Origin: Enterorhabdus sp. P55 | GTDB lineage: Bacteria > Actinomycetota > Coriobacteriia > Coriobacteriales > Eggerthellaceae | Direction of reading: 5' to 3' | DNA length: 51,298 nt | Assembly (NCBI RefSeq): GCF_009911695.1 | Contig: NZ_QWKK01000009.1 | Coordinates: 1 to 51,298, forward strand | In this document: positions 17,098 through 24,498 of the stretch, one piece after another | Layout: every line of letters starts with the position of its first letter | Position numbering within the stretch: the first letter of the stretch is position 1 | Program-made: the position numbers and the translations under genes | The notes under the pieces: model-generated | Told to the model about the DNA's origin: nothing | What the model saw: the letters and a program-made list of their open reading frames with translations, nothing else | Database searches by the model: none

Positions 17098-17355
17098 GGC
17101 GGGCTCCTTTGGTTGGGGCAGGGTCGCGCCTGGCCGGCTTGCTGGCGGCGGCGCGGGCGCGCGGCTGTGCGGGCACAGGGGCGCGCGTTTGGCGCATCCT
17201 ACTATATAAGAAGGCTACGCGGGCGGAGGCGCAGAGCGGTTATCTGCTTATTCGTTTATCGGGTAGCTGGCTATATCGAATGCGAGGGAGACGCCAGCTG
17301 TGCCCTCATCGTACAATAGGCGGCGTTCTTCTCCGGCACGACGAAAGGCTATCCC
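17098..17355. promoter_or_regulatory. Divergent metA-metY intergenic region
   Basis: This 258-bp gap holds the promoters of both genes. A plus-strand TACAAT lies about 45 nt before metY. An AT-rich stretch CTACTATATAAGAAGG lies near 17200. I looked for a SAM riboswitch and cannot support one by eye. Confidence 0.4.
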
Positions 17356-18636
17356 ATGAGCGAGACCATCGGCACTACGTGCGTCCAGGGCGGCTGGCGC
17401 CCCGGCGACGGCGACCCGCGACAGGTTCCCATCTACCAGAACACCACGTGGAAGTACGGCACGAGCGAGGCCATGGGCCGCCTGTTCGACCTGGAGGAGT
17501 CCGGCTACTTCTACACGCGCCTGGCCAATCCCACCAATGATGCGGTGGCGGCCAAGATCGCCGAGCTGGAGGGCGGCACCGCCGCCATGCTCACGTCGTC
17601 GGGCCAGGCCGCCAACTTCATGGCCGTCTTCAACATCGCGGGGGCGGGCGATCACATCGTGTCGTCGGCGTCCATCTACGGCGGCACGTTCAACCTGCTG
17701 TCCCACACGCTGCGGCGCATGGGCATCGAGTGCACCTTCGTCGAGCCCGACTGCTCGGACGCCGAGCTCGAGGCGGCGTTTCGCCCCAACACGAAGCTCG
17801 TGTTCGGCGAGACCATCGCCAACCCGGCGCTCACCGTGCTCGACATCGAGCGATTCGCGGCTGCGGCCCACGCCCACGGAGTACCGCTGGTGGTGGACAA
17901 CACGTTCCCCACGCCGGTGCTCTGCCGGCCGCTGGAGTGGGGAGCCGACATCGTGACGCACTCCACCACCAAGTACATGGACGGCCATGGGGCCACCGTG
18001 GGCGGTGTCATCGTGGACGGCGGCACGTTCGACTGGCAGGCGCATGCCGACAGGTTCCCCGGTCTGTGCGAGCCTGACGAGAGCTACCACGGCGTGGTGT
18101 ATACCGAGCGGTTCGGCCAAGGCGGGGCGTTCATCACCAAGGCGACGGCCCAGCTCATGCGCGACCTCGGCTGCTGCCAGAGCCCGCAGAGCGCATTCCT
18201 CATCAACCTGGGGCTTGAGAGCCTGCACCTGCGAATGGCGCGTCATGCGGCCAACGGCCTGGCGGTGGCCGAGTATCTGGCAGCGCATCCGAAGGTGGCC
18301 TGGGTGCGCCATCCGTCGCTGCCGGGCGACGTTGAGCATGAGCGCGCGGCCAAGTACCTGCCGGAGGGTAGCTGCGGCGTGGTGAGCTTCGGCGTGGCCG
18401 GCGGGCGCGAGGCGGCTGAGGCGTTCATGGCGAACCTGCGGCTGGCGCAGATCGCCACGCACGTGGCCGATGCGCGCACCTGCGTGCTGCATCCCGCGGC
18501 CAGCACCCACCGCCAGATGACCGAGGCGGAGCTGGCGGCTGCCGGCATAGGGCCGGATCTGGTGCGCTTGTCCTGCGGCATCGAGGACGCCGCGGACCTC
18601 ATCGCCGATCTGGACCAGGCGCTGGCGGCCATCTAA
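17356..18636 (+). CDS. metY: O-acetylhomoserine sulfhydrylase
   Basis: A PLP enzyme of the Cys/Met metabolism family. It makes homocysteine from O-acetylhomoserine and sulfide. The 426-residue length is typical of MetY rather than the shorter cystathionine enzymes. Landmarks: the start (TTCVQGGW), YFYTRLANPTNDAVAAKIAELEGG, SSGQAANFMAV, the aspartate in VVDNTFPTPVLCRP, and the Schiff-base lysine K206 in THSTTKYMDGHG. The C-terminus has LSCGIEDAADLIADLDQAL. It is divergent from metA, whose predicted product is its substrate. parS site 3 follows about 45 nt after the stop. Confidence 0.95.
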   Translation: MSETIGTTCVQGGWRPGDGDPRQVPIYQNTTWKYGTSEAMGRLFDLEESGYFYTRLANPTNDAVAAKIAELEGGTAAMLTSSGQAANFMAVFNIAGAGDHIVSSASIYGGTFNLLSHTLRRMGIECTFVEPDCSDAELEAAFRPNTKLVFGETIANPALTVLDIERFAAAAHAHGVPLVVDNTFPTPVLCRPLEWGADIVTHSTTKYMDGHGATVGGVIVDGGTFDWQAHADRFPGLCEPDESYHGVVYTERFGQGGAFITKATAQLMRDLGCCQSPQSAFLINLGLESLHLRMARHAANGLAVAEYLAAHPKVAWVRHPSLPGDVEHERAAKYLPEGSCGVVSFGVAGGREAAEAFMANLRLAQIATHVADARTCVLHPAASTHRQMTEAELAAAGIGPDLVRLSCGIEDAADLIADLDQALAAI

Positions 18637-18682
18637 GGGCGTCGAGGAGCTGGGAGACCCCGATCGCCTGCGCGCGGCCCGG

Positions 18683-18698
18683 TGTTTCACGTGAAACA
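18683..18698. promoter_or_regulatory. parS centromere site 3
   Basis: Third perfect TGTTTCACGTGAAACA, intergenic, 47 nt after metY and 2.5 kb from site 2. It sits inside a short GC inverted repeat (GCGGCCCGG before, CTGGGCCGC after), which lengthens the palindrome. Confidence 0.93.
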
Positions 18699-18736
18699 CT
18701 GGGCCGCTTTGGTTCTGCCCGTTGCAGGCGGAGGGG

Positions 18737-18902
18737 GCGTTTCTGGCCATTTGCTTCGAAATTCCGAGGCGTGACCCTGTTCCCTCCATGCGCTTGCCAC
18801 CGTTTTGCCTGGTCAGCATTTTTCATCGATGTGATCCAAGGCGGAAAATCGGGGTTTTTGCCAGCTCTGTCTCGGAATTTCGAAGCAAATGGCCAGAAAC
18901 GC
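18737..18902 (+). repeat. Inverted-repeat element 3
   Basis: Perfect 32-bp arms (18737-18768 and 18871-18902). The left arm begins GCGTTTCTGGCCATTT and ends TTCGAAATTCCGAG. The core CGTTTTGCCTGGTCAG is at 18801-18816, 64 nt in. A further weak stem (TTTTGCCTGG with CCAAGGCGGAAAA) surrounds ATTTTTCATCGATG. It lies in the gap between convergent metY and the ZIP gene. The arms and interior are homologous to the element at 31309, in opposite orientation. Confidence 0.9.
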
Positions 18903-18964
18903 TCAAATCGCGTGCAAGGTGCGGCCGTCTTCGCGTGCTGGCGACGACGGAATTGGGAGGAGCG

Positions 18965-19165
18965 ATGAGTGCAGCCTGCCGCGCTCTCGTGGGGCGTGTG
19001 ACCAGGTCGCGTCGGAAGGCGGCCGACAGCCTCCGACTGTGGGGCAAGCTTGTCAGCGACGGGCGGCGACTCGGCGCCGCCCGTCCAGCTCGATGGATAG
19101 CCGAGGGCCAGGCGACGAGCGGCCCCCTCGCCTTCGAGGTGCGGAGGAAGGGCGACGGATCCTAG
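18965..19165 (+). CDS. Possible small basic protein
   Basis: A 66-codon open frame with a good ribosome binding site (GGGAGGAG, then CG, then ATG). The product is Arg-rich (RVTRSRRKAADSLRLWGKL...) and matches no family I know. It overlaps the 3' end of the ZIP gene on the other strand by 4 nt. The ribosome binding site is the only real support; chance is a fair alternative in GC-rich DNA. Confidence 0.3.
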   Translation: MSAACRALVGRVTRSRRKAADSLRLWGKLVSDGRRLGAARPARWIAEGQATSGPLAFEVRRKGDGS

Positions 19166-20028
19166 AGGCAGATCATGATGAGGCCGAGTGCGAGACCGGC
19201 CATGATGGCGAATGCGGGGGCCTTCGACCGGTAGATGAGGTAGGCCTCGGGCAGGATCTCGCCGAACACCACGTAGAGCATGGCGCCCGATGCGAAGCCA
19301 AGCGACAGGCACAGCCCGAGCGGCCCGATGTCGCCCAGCCAGAAGCCGAGCCACGCGCCCAGCAGCGTGGGCGCGCCGCAGGCGGCCGTGAGCAGCGTGG
19401 CGCGCACGCGGCCCATGCCGCCGCTGATGAGCGGCACGGCGACGGCCATGCCCTCGGGGATGTTGTGCAGGCCGATGAGCACGGCCATCACCATGCCGGT
19501 GCCGAGCATGAGGTTGTCCGAGATGGCGAAGCTGGCACCGATGGTCATGCCCTCGGGGATGTTGTGCAGCGCGATGGCGCAGGCCATGACGACGCCGGCC
19601 ACCACCAGCGATACGCGTGAGTCGTTGTTGCGCTTGTGCTCGTTGAAGTGGTCGGCGTGAATGAGCTCGTCGATGTCGTCATGGGTGGCGGGGTGGTCGG
19701 CGTCGGCCACGTGGGGCACCTCGTGGCGCGTGCGCCGGTCGATGACGTAGTTGAGTCCGTAAACGACCGCCACGCCGACGGCCACGGCCGCCACGGCGAT
19801 GAACACCCCGTGCTCGTGGACCTCCTGAGCCGCCTCCACCGCCTCGGCAAGCAGGTCGAAGCATACCATGGCGGTCATCACGCCGCCCGCGAAGGCGAGG
19901 AGCAGGCTGACCGTGCGGTTCGACTCGCTCTTGAACAGGGCGCCGACCAGGCCGCCCAGCCCCGTTCCGCCGGCACCGGCCAGCAGGGTGACGAGGGTTA
20001 TGAACAGAAACGGATCCATCGATTCCAT
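19162..20028 (-). CDS. ZIP-family metal transporter
   Basis: A 288-residue ZIP permease for divalent metals such as zinc, iron or manganese. It has about eight transmembrane helices. The paired metal-binding helices carry the diagnostic motifs ALHNIPEGMTIG and GLHNIPEGMAVA. The cytosolic loop between helices 3 and 4 is His/Asp-rich (DADHPATHDDIDELIHADHFNEHK), as expected. A DtxR-like box lies about 105 nt upstream, suggesting metal-dependent repression. Confidence 0.94.
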   Translation of the reverse strand: MESMDPFLFITLVTLLAGAGGTGLGGLVGALFKSESNRTVSLLLAFAGGVMTAMVCFDLLAEAVEAAQEVHEHGVFIAVAAVAVGVAVVYGLNYVIDRRTRHEVPHVADADHPATHDDIDELIHADHFNEHKRNNDSRVSLVVAGVVMACAIALHNIPEGMTIGASFAISDNLMLGTGMVMAVLIGLHNIPEGMAVAVPLISGGMGRVRATLLTAACGAPTLLGAWLGFWLGDIGPLGLCLSLGFASGAMLYVVFGEILPEAYLIYRSKAPAFAIMAGLALGLIMICL

Positions 20029-20346
20029 GGCGCGATACAGCCTTCCGGAGAGGGTGGGGACGAAAGTTACCCAAATATAATAATGATGAAACCCCTCGAC
20101 GATGTCAGGAAAGGCGATTCTTTAGCGAGCGTAAACTAAGGCTAACTTCAGTCGGGCCCCTCCGCGTTGCCTGAGGAAGCGACATCGGGTACACCTCGGA
20201 TGACGCGCCCGTCGGCGCCGATGCTTCCGGTCGGGCCGTGCCGTCGTGGCGGTTCCGCGGGCCGTTCTCTGGGTGCGGCGCGGTTGTCGATCCAGCCGCT
20301 TTGCCCGCTTTAGCTGGGAATTTTCGTCAGCTTTGCCTGGTTTTCG
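20029..20346. other. Intergenic region between ZIP and rplM
   Basis: No gene seen. An AT-rich CCAAATATAATAATGATG lies at about 20069-20087 and may hold the ZIP promoter. The DtxR-like box follows. Near 20330 a TTTGCCTGG string matches the core of the element family, but without inverted arms around it. Confidence 0.5.
20132..20149 (-). promoter_or_regulatory. Possible DtxR/IdeR/MntR-type metal box
   Basis: Read toward the ZIP gene the site is GAAGTTAGCCTTAGTTTA. It matches about 12 of 18 positions of the DtxR consensus, including the central TTAGCCT. The position, about 105 nt before the ZIP start, suits a metal-responsive operator. Confidence 0.35.
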
Positions 20347-20374
20347 TTGACTTTGGTCGAAGCGCGTATATACA
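20347..20374 (+). promoter_or_regulatory. rplM-rpsI promoter
   Basis: TTGACT (20347-20352), 16-bp spacer, TATACA (20369-20374), the clearest sigma70-type promoter in the window. Transcription would start near 20382 and give a leader of about 250 nt before rplM. Confidence 0.7.
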
Positions 20375-20382
20375 ATGCAAAA

Positions 20383-20511
20383 GTTCGCTTTCAAAAGCCC
20401 CGTAACGGCAGTGCGAGTTCGGAAGCGCGCAAGGAGGGAGTCCAGGCCCACACCGCGTGCGTTGGCGTAGGAAACCAACACCCGAGGTCAGCTGCACTTT
20501 TGAAAACAAAC
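20383..20511. repeat. Possible seventh inverted-repeat element, in the rplM leader
   Basis: Arms GTTCGCTTTCAAAAG (20383-20397) and CTTTTGAAAACAAAC (20497-20511) pair at 13 of 15 positions. The interior has a CCAGGCC string about 58 nt in, and a GTTGG/CCAAC hairpin. It could be a weak family member or an independent ribosomal-protein leader structure. Confidence 0.35.
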
Positions 20512-20633
20512 ACCCCTGCGAGGCGGGCTCCGCCGCTCGCGGGAGCGGGCGCGGTCTCATGGCTACGCGCGACCCCGTGGGCCGGAGGCTTCAGCCGCCG
20601 GACAGGACCTGCAAGCTAATTGGAGGAACGTAA

Positions 20634-21068
20634 GTGAAGACGTATCATGCAAAGCCCGGCGAGGTCGAGCGCGAGTGGGTGCTGATCGACGCCACTGACC
20701 AGGTGCTCGGTCGCGTGGCCACCAAGGCCGCTCAGATTCTCAAGGGCAAGCACAAGCCGCAGTACACCCCCCATGTGGACACCGGTGACTTCGTGATCAT
20801 CATCAACGCGGACAAGATTCGCGTGACGGGCACGAAGGCCGCGTCCAAGAGCTACTACCGCCACAGTGGTTTCCCCGGCGGGCTGAAGTCCGAGACCTTC
20901 ACCGAGGCCATGGCCAAGCATCCGGAGCGCGTGATCGAGCATGCCGTCAAGGGCATGCTGCCGAAGAACACGCTCGGTCGCGCCATGGGCAAGAAGCTCA
21001 AGGTCTACACCGGTGCGGAGCACCCGCACATGGCTCAGCAGCCCCGCAAGATTGAGATGGAGGGTTAA
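20634..21068 (+). CDS. rplM: 50S ribosomal protein L13
   Basis: The 144-residue L13 begins with GTG after TTGGAGGAAC. The sequence shows the typical [20 protein letters not shown] start, [35 protein letters not shown], and the C-terminal [20 protein letters not shown] and GAEHPH. L13 is an early-assembly large-subunit protein. rpsI follows after 2 nt, the universal rplM-rpsI operon. The long leader may carry autoregulation. Confidence 0.98.
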   Translation: MKTYHAKPGEVEREWVLIDATDQVLGRVATKAAQILKGKHKPQYTPHVDTGDFVIIINADKIRVTGTKAASKSYYRHSGFPGGLKSETFTEAMAKHPERVIEHAVKGMLPKNTLGRAMGKKLKVYTGAEHPHMAQQPRKIEMEG

Positions 21069-21070
21069 TC

Positions 21071-21463
21071 ATGGCAGGTGAAGCTCTGTACTACGGCACC
21101 GGCCGTCGCAAGAACGCCGTCGCCCGCGTGCGCCTGGTTCCCGGTACCGGCAAGGTGACCGTCAACGGCCGCGATGGCGAGGAGTACTTCGGCCGCGAGG
21201 CTCTGCTCAACTACGCGAAGACCCCGTTCAAGGTGACTGACACCCAGGGTCACTTCGACGTGATTGCCAACATCACCGGTGGCGGCGTGTCCGGCCAGGC
21301 CGGCGCCCTGCGCCATGGCATCTCCCGCGCCCTGCTGGCTGCTGGCGACTACCGCGCCGAGCTGAAGAAGGCTGGCTTCCTGACCCGCGACGCCCGTATG
21401 GTGGAGCGCAAGAAGTACGGCCTGAAGAAGGCTCGCAAGCGCCCGCAGTTCTCCAAGCGCTAG
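21071..21463 (+). CDS. rpsI: 30S ribosomal protein S9
   Basis: The 130-residue S9 has [19 protein letters not shown] at the N-terminus, [20 protein letters not shown], and the basic tail [17 protein letters not shown] ending in QFSKR, which reaches the P-site tRNA. It is 2 nt after rplM and followed by a strong terminator. Confidence 0.98.
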   Translation: MAGEALYYGTGRRKNAVARVRLVPGTGKVTVNGRDGEEYFGREALLNYAKTPFKVTDTQGHFDVIANITGGGVSGQAGALRHGISRALLAAGDYRAELKKAGFLTRDARMVERKKYGLKKARKRPQFSKR

Positions 21464-21485
21464 TTTCGCGTACGCGATACCAGAG

Positions 21486-21516
21486 AAGGCCTGCTCGAAA
21501 GAGCAGGCCTTTTTTG
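21486..21516 (+). terminator. Rho-independent terminator of rplM-rpsI
   Basis: AAGGCCTGCTC, GAAA loop, GAGCAGGCCTT and a T-run, the textbook form. Confidence 0.93.
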
Positions 21517-21560
21517 TTGCAGGTGTTAAGCGGTTAACAGCAAGAGGGGATGTGGGGCTT

Positions 21561-21634
21561 ACTGAGTTAAAAATCGGGTGATTTTTAACTCAGTTGCGGG
21601 AATTTCAGGCGATGGTGTTAAACGTTTAACTCAA
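21561..21634. repeat. Fic-flanking palindromic repeat, copy 1
   Basis: A perfect 15-bp stem (ACTGAGTTAAAAATC, loop GGGT, complement) at 21561-21594, then about 25 nt, then the 14-bp palindrome GTTAAACGTTTAAC at 21617-21630 and TCAA. It matches copy 2 at 22928-23004 along its length. The last codons and stop of fic lie within it. Confidence 0.88.
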
Positions 21635-22861
21635 TTCCGGGTCAGCCGGGGAAAGCGGGGCCTCGGCGACGAGCGCTTCAAGGCGCTCCCGATCGAGGGC
21701 GTAGTGGGTCTTGCGCCCCACCTTGAACGCCTCGACAAGCCCCAGTTCCTTCAGGGGCTCAAGGCGCTTGTACAGCGTTTGGCGGGAGATTCCGACTGCG
21801 CGGGCCATGTTGATGCCGCTGATACCCTCGAAGGAGAACAGCGTGGCGGTGGCCAGTACCTCGGCGACGTCACGGCTCTCCGGCGGCACGAGGCGGTCGG
21901 TCGCGGTCACGCACTGCTCGAAGGCGCGTCGCCTCTCGACGAGGGAATCGCGGAGGTTGCGCATAGCCTGCACGATGATCTCGCAGAAGGAGATGACGAA
22001 GGGAGTCAGGTCGCCGCGGTTGAGCGCATGCTCGCAGGTGGTGAAGGCCTTGTAGTACTTGTTGATGTCGTTCTTGACGGCGAAGGAGAGGGCAAGCCCC
22101 ACGAGGGGCTCGTACTCCTGGGCGATGAGGTAGCTGCTGATGAAGCGGTTGGTGCGCCCGTTGCCGTCATAGAAGGGGTGGATGTAGCCGAAGAGGAAGT
22201 GGAACAGCGCCACGCGGACGAGCAGCTCGACGCCATCGTCGTTGAGCAGGCGCAGGGCGTTGTCGAGCTCCTCGATGATGCGGCTCTCGGGCTCCAGGCC
22301 GTCATGGATGGGGATGCCGGCCTGGTCGACAACGTGGACGACCCCCCGGCGGAAGTAGCGCCCGTCGGGGACGTTGCCGGGGTCTGCTGCCCTCACCTCA
22401 GCGAGAACGAGGTCGTCATAGATGGCGCGGATGTCGGGACAGGTCTCGGTGGCGACGGGGGAGCGGCTTTCGAGTAGCGCGTACTTCTGCACGATGCCGA
22501 GGAAGCGGCCGTTGCGGTCGTTCTCGCGCAGGCGCTCGAGCACCTCGCCGATCTCTCGCCGCGTGGAGCGGACGCCCTCTATCTCGTTGGTGAGCACGAT
22601 TTCGTCGATGAGACAGCTGTCGCGGTAGCTCTCAAGGGCGCGGCCGGGCAGGGACAGTTCGAGCTTGAGGATTTCCTTGTCGAGCCGGGCCGCCTCCAAC
22701 ATGGCCTCGTAGATCTCGGGGGCCATGAAGACGAAGGCGGGTGCGCCGGATACCATTGTGTCGAGGTGCAGGGTGCGCGGGTCGTTGAAGCGGCTCTCGT
22801 AGGCGCCATCGGCATCGGCTGCGGGGTCGTGGAAGAGCTTGCGGAGGTCTCGGTAAGTCAT
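21626..22861 (-). CDS. fic: Fic-domain protein with C-terminal winged helix
   Basis: A 411-residue Fic enzyme, expected to transfer AMP (or another nucleotide-type group) to a target protein. The catalytic loop is canonical: HPFYDGNGRTNR (about 203-214). The N-terminal inhibitory motif is present (TNEIEG, fitting S/TxxxEG), so activity is probably self-restrained as in class II Fic proteins. The C-terminal 70 residues form a winged helix (INMARAVGISRQTLYKRLEPL), so it may also bind DNA. AGAAGG precedes the ATG. The gene is bracketed by copies of a palindromic repeat and has a related operator in its promoter, which suggests that it regulates itself. Confidence 0.94.
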   Translation of the reverse strand: MTYRDLRKLFHDPAADADGAYESRFNDPRTLHLDTMVSGAPAFVFMAPEIYEAMLEAARLDKEILKLELSLPGRALESYRDSCLIDEIVLTNEIEGVRSTRREIGEVLERLRENDRNGRFLGIVQKYALLESRSPVATETCPDIRAIYDDLVLAEVRAADPGNVPDGRYFRRGVVHVVDQAGIPIHDGLEPESRIIEELDNALRLLNDDGVELLVRVALFHFLFGYIHPFYDGNGRTNRFISSYLIAQEYEPLVGLALSFAVKNDINKYYKAFTTCEHALNRGDLTPFVISFCEIIVQAMRNLRDSLVERRRAFEQCVTATDRLVPPESRDVAEVLATATLFSFEGISGINMARAVGISRQTLYKRLEPLKELGLVEAFKVGRKTHYALDRERLEALVAEAPLSPADPELS

Positions 22862-22876
22862 AGGCGAACCTTCTCA

Positions 22877-22907
22877 TTGAGTTAAATTCTGTCGCTATTT
22901 TAACTCA
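22877..22907 (-). promoter_or_regulatory. Operator in the fic promoter
   Basis: TTGAGTTAAA (22877-22886) and TTTTAACTCA (22898-22907) form an inverted repeat with an 11-bp spacer, 16 nt before the fic start. The half-site TGAGTTAAA is the same as in the two flanking repeats. Confidence 0.7.
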
Positions 22908-22925
22908 GTAGGCGTGATAAGGAGA

Positions 22926-23004
22926 TGATTGAGTTAAAAATCGGGCGATTTTTAACTCAATCATGGGGAATTCAGGACGAAGGTGTTAAACGTTTAACTC
23001 AATT
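22926..23004. repeat. Fic-flanking palindromic repeat, copy 2
   Basis: A perfect stem of at least 15 bp (ATTGAGTTAAAAATC, loop GGGC, complement) at 22928-22961, then GTTAAACGTTTAAC at about 22985-22998 and TCAATT. At the second stem position copy 1 has C-G and copy 2 has T-A, a compensated change. The stop codon of the ABC gene falls in its end. Confidence 0.88.
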
Positions 23005-24477
23005 GAGCGTGAGGATGCGGGCACGGAGGGCCTCGGGGGTGCCGAGGTGGTGGGTGGCGATGAGGAGGGTGCGCGAGCCGAGGGCCTGGAGGGTGAGGCG
23101 CGCGGCGGCTTCCCGAGAGGCATCATCGAGGTTGGCGAAGGGCTCGTCGAGGATGACGAGGGCGGCGTCATGGGCCAGCGCTCGGGCCAGCTCGATGCGG
23201 CGGCGCTGACCGCCGGAGAGCTGGGCGACGGGGCGGTAGAGGAGGCCGGGCGCGTCGGGAAGGAGGGCGTCGGCCAAGGCGGTGCCGCGGGCACGCTCGG
23301 CGGGGTCGCGGGCGGTGAGGGCGAGGTTCTCTCGACCGGTGAGCTCCTCGACGAGACGCGGCTCTTGGAACACCATGCTCACCCGGGGCGGCTGTACCTG
23401 AACAGCGCCCGCATCAGGCCGCTCGAGTCCCGCTACCAGGCGCAAGAGCGTCGTCTTCCCGGTGCCAGAGGGCGCCATGACGCAGAGGCGGCCGCCAGGT
23501 TCCACGTCGAGCGAGAGGTCGTCCAGCACGAGGTGGTCGTCGAAGGACTTGGCGACGCCGCTCAGCTGCACGCGGGCGCCGGGCATGGAGTCGGGGGCGG
23601 GTGCGGTAGCTGGGCCGCCGGCGTTGGCACCGGCGGCGGGCGAGGGCGCCGGCGCGCTGGGCGAAGCGTGCGATCCGCCGTCCGGGCGCTCGCGCAGGAG
23701 GAGGCGGGGCAGGCGGGCGAGGGCGTCGATGAGCGCCACGACGGCCCTCTCGCAAAGCCAGCCCAGGGCTATCACCGCCACCGTCCAGGCAATGATGTCG
23801 GCGGTGTCGAGCGAGAGCTTCGCCAGGTAGATGTGCTCGCCGATGGAGCGCGCGGGCAGGCCGATGAGCTCGGCGGCCACTCCCGCCTTCCAAGCCATGC
23901 CGACGGCGGTCTTGGCGGCGGCGCGCAGGAAGGGGGCGGCCTCGGGCCAGCGCACGCACGTCCAGCGGCGCAGGCGCGGCACGGAGAAAACGGCCAGCAT
24001 CTCGTCGAGGGCCCGATCGCGGGCGCCGCGTGCCTCGAGGGCGGCGAAGTAGAACGGCGGCGCCACCACGAGCCCCACCACGAGGGAGGTGGCGCGATTC
24101 GCGCCGGCCCCTACCAGCAGCAGCGCGATGACGCATACGACCGGCGTGCTCTTCACCACGTGAAGGAGCGGCGCCAGGAAGTCGCGCACGCTTGCCCAGC
24201 GCGCGGCTGCGGCGCCGGCGGCCAGCCCCAGGGCGCAGGCCACGGCGAACCCGAGGGCGATCCGCTCGAAGGAGCGTGCCGTCGCCGCCCAGAACGCAGG
24301 GTCGGCCAGGTTGCGGGCAAGGGCGGCGGCTGCCTCGACGGGGCCGCAGAGCAGGAGCGCGTTGCCCACGGCCAGGGCCGCCAGCTGCCAGAGCGCGAGC
24401 CAGGCGAGGACGATGGCGCCGCGCCGTGCGACGCGGCGCAGGCCGCCGCCCTCGCGTTCGCTCCGGTCCCCTTCCAT
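22999..24477 (-). CDS. ABC importer with fused permease and ATPase
   Basis: A natural fusion of two normally separate subunits of a nitrate/sulfonate/taurine-type importer. Residues about 20-260 form the permease with around six helices and the coupling segment AAAKTAVGMAWKAGVAAELIG. A linker rich in Pro/Ala/Ser (about 270-300) follows, then the ATPase: Walker A APSGTGKTTLL, Q-loop MVFQEPRLVEELTG, signature LSGGQRRR, Walker B LVILDEPFANLDD and the switch His in ATHH. I prefer the ATG at 24477 because GGAAGGGAG precedes it; one at 24492 is upstream. It follows its binding protein closely. The ATPase half is short of the usual length but has every motif. Confidence 0.92.
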   Translation of the reverse strand: MEGDRSEREGGGLRRVARRGAIVLAWLALWQLAALAVGNALLLCGPVEAAAALARNLADPAFWAATARSFERIALGFAVACALGLAAGAAAARWASVRDFLAPLLHVVKSTPVVCVIALLLVGAGANRATSLVVGLVVAPPFYFAALEARGARDRALDEMLAVFSVPRLRRWTCVRWPEAAPFLRAAAKTAVGMAWKAGVAAELIGLPARSIGEHIYLAKLSLDTADIIAWTVAVIALGWLCERAVVALIDALARLPRLLLRERPDGGSHASPSAPAPSPAAGANAGGPATAPAPDSMPGARVQLSGVAKSFDDHLVLDDLSLDVEPGGRLCVMAPSGTGKTTLLRLVAGLERPDAGAVQVQPPRVSMVFQEPRLVEELTGRENLALTARDPAERARGTALADALLPDAPGLLYRPVAQLSGGQRRRIELARALAHDAALVILDEPFANLDDASREAAARLTLQALGSRTLLIATHHLGTPEALRARILTLN

Positions 24478-24498
24478 CGCTCCCTTCCGCATGGCAGG

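Noticed and set aside
17098-17355. SAM riboswitch between metA and metY
   Set aside because: No conserved SAM-I, -II or -IV core could be drawn by eye.
20325-20340. TTTGCCTGG string that matches the element core
   Set aside because: No inverted arms at the expected distance on either side.
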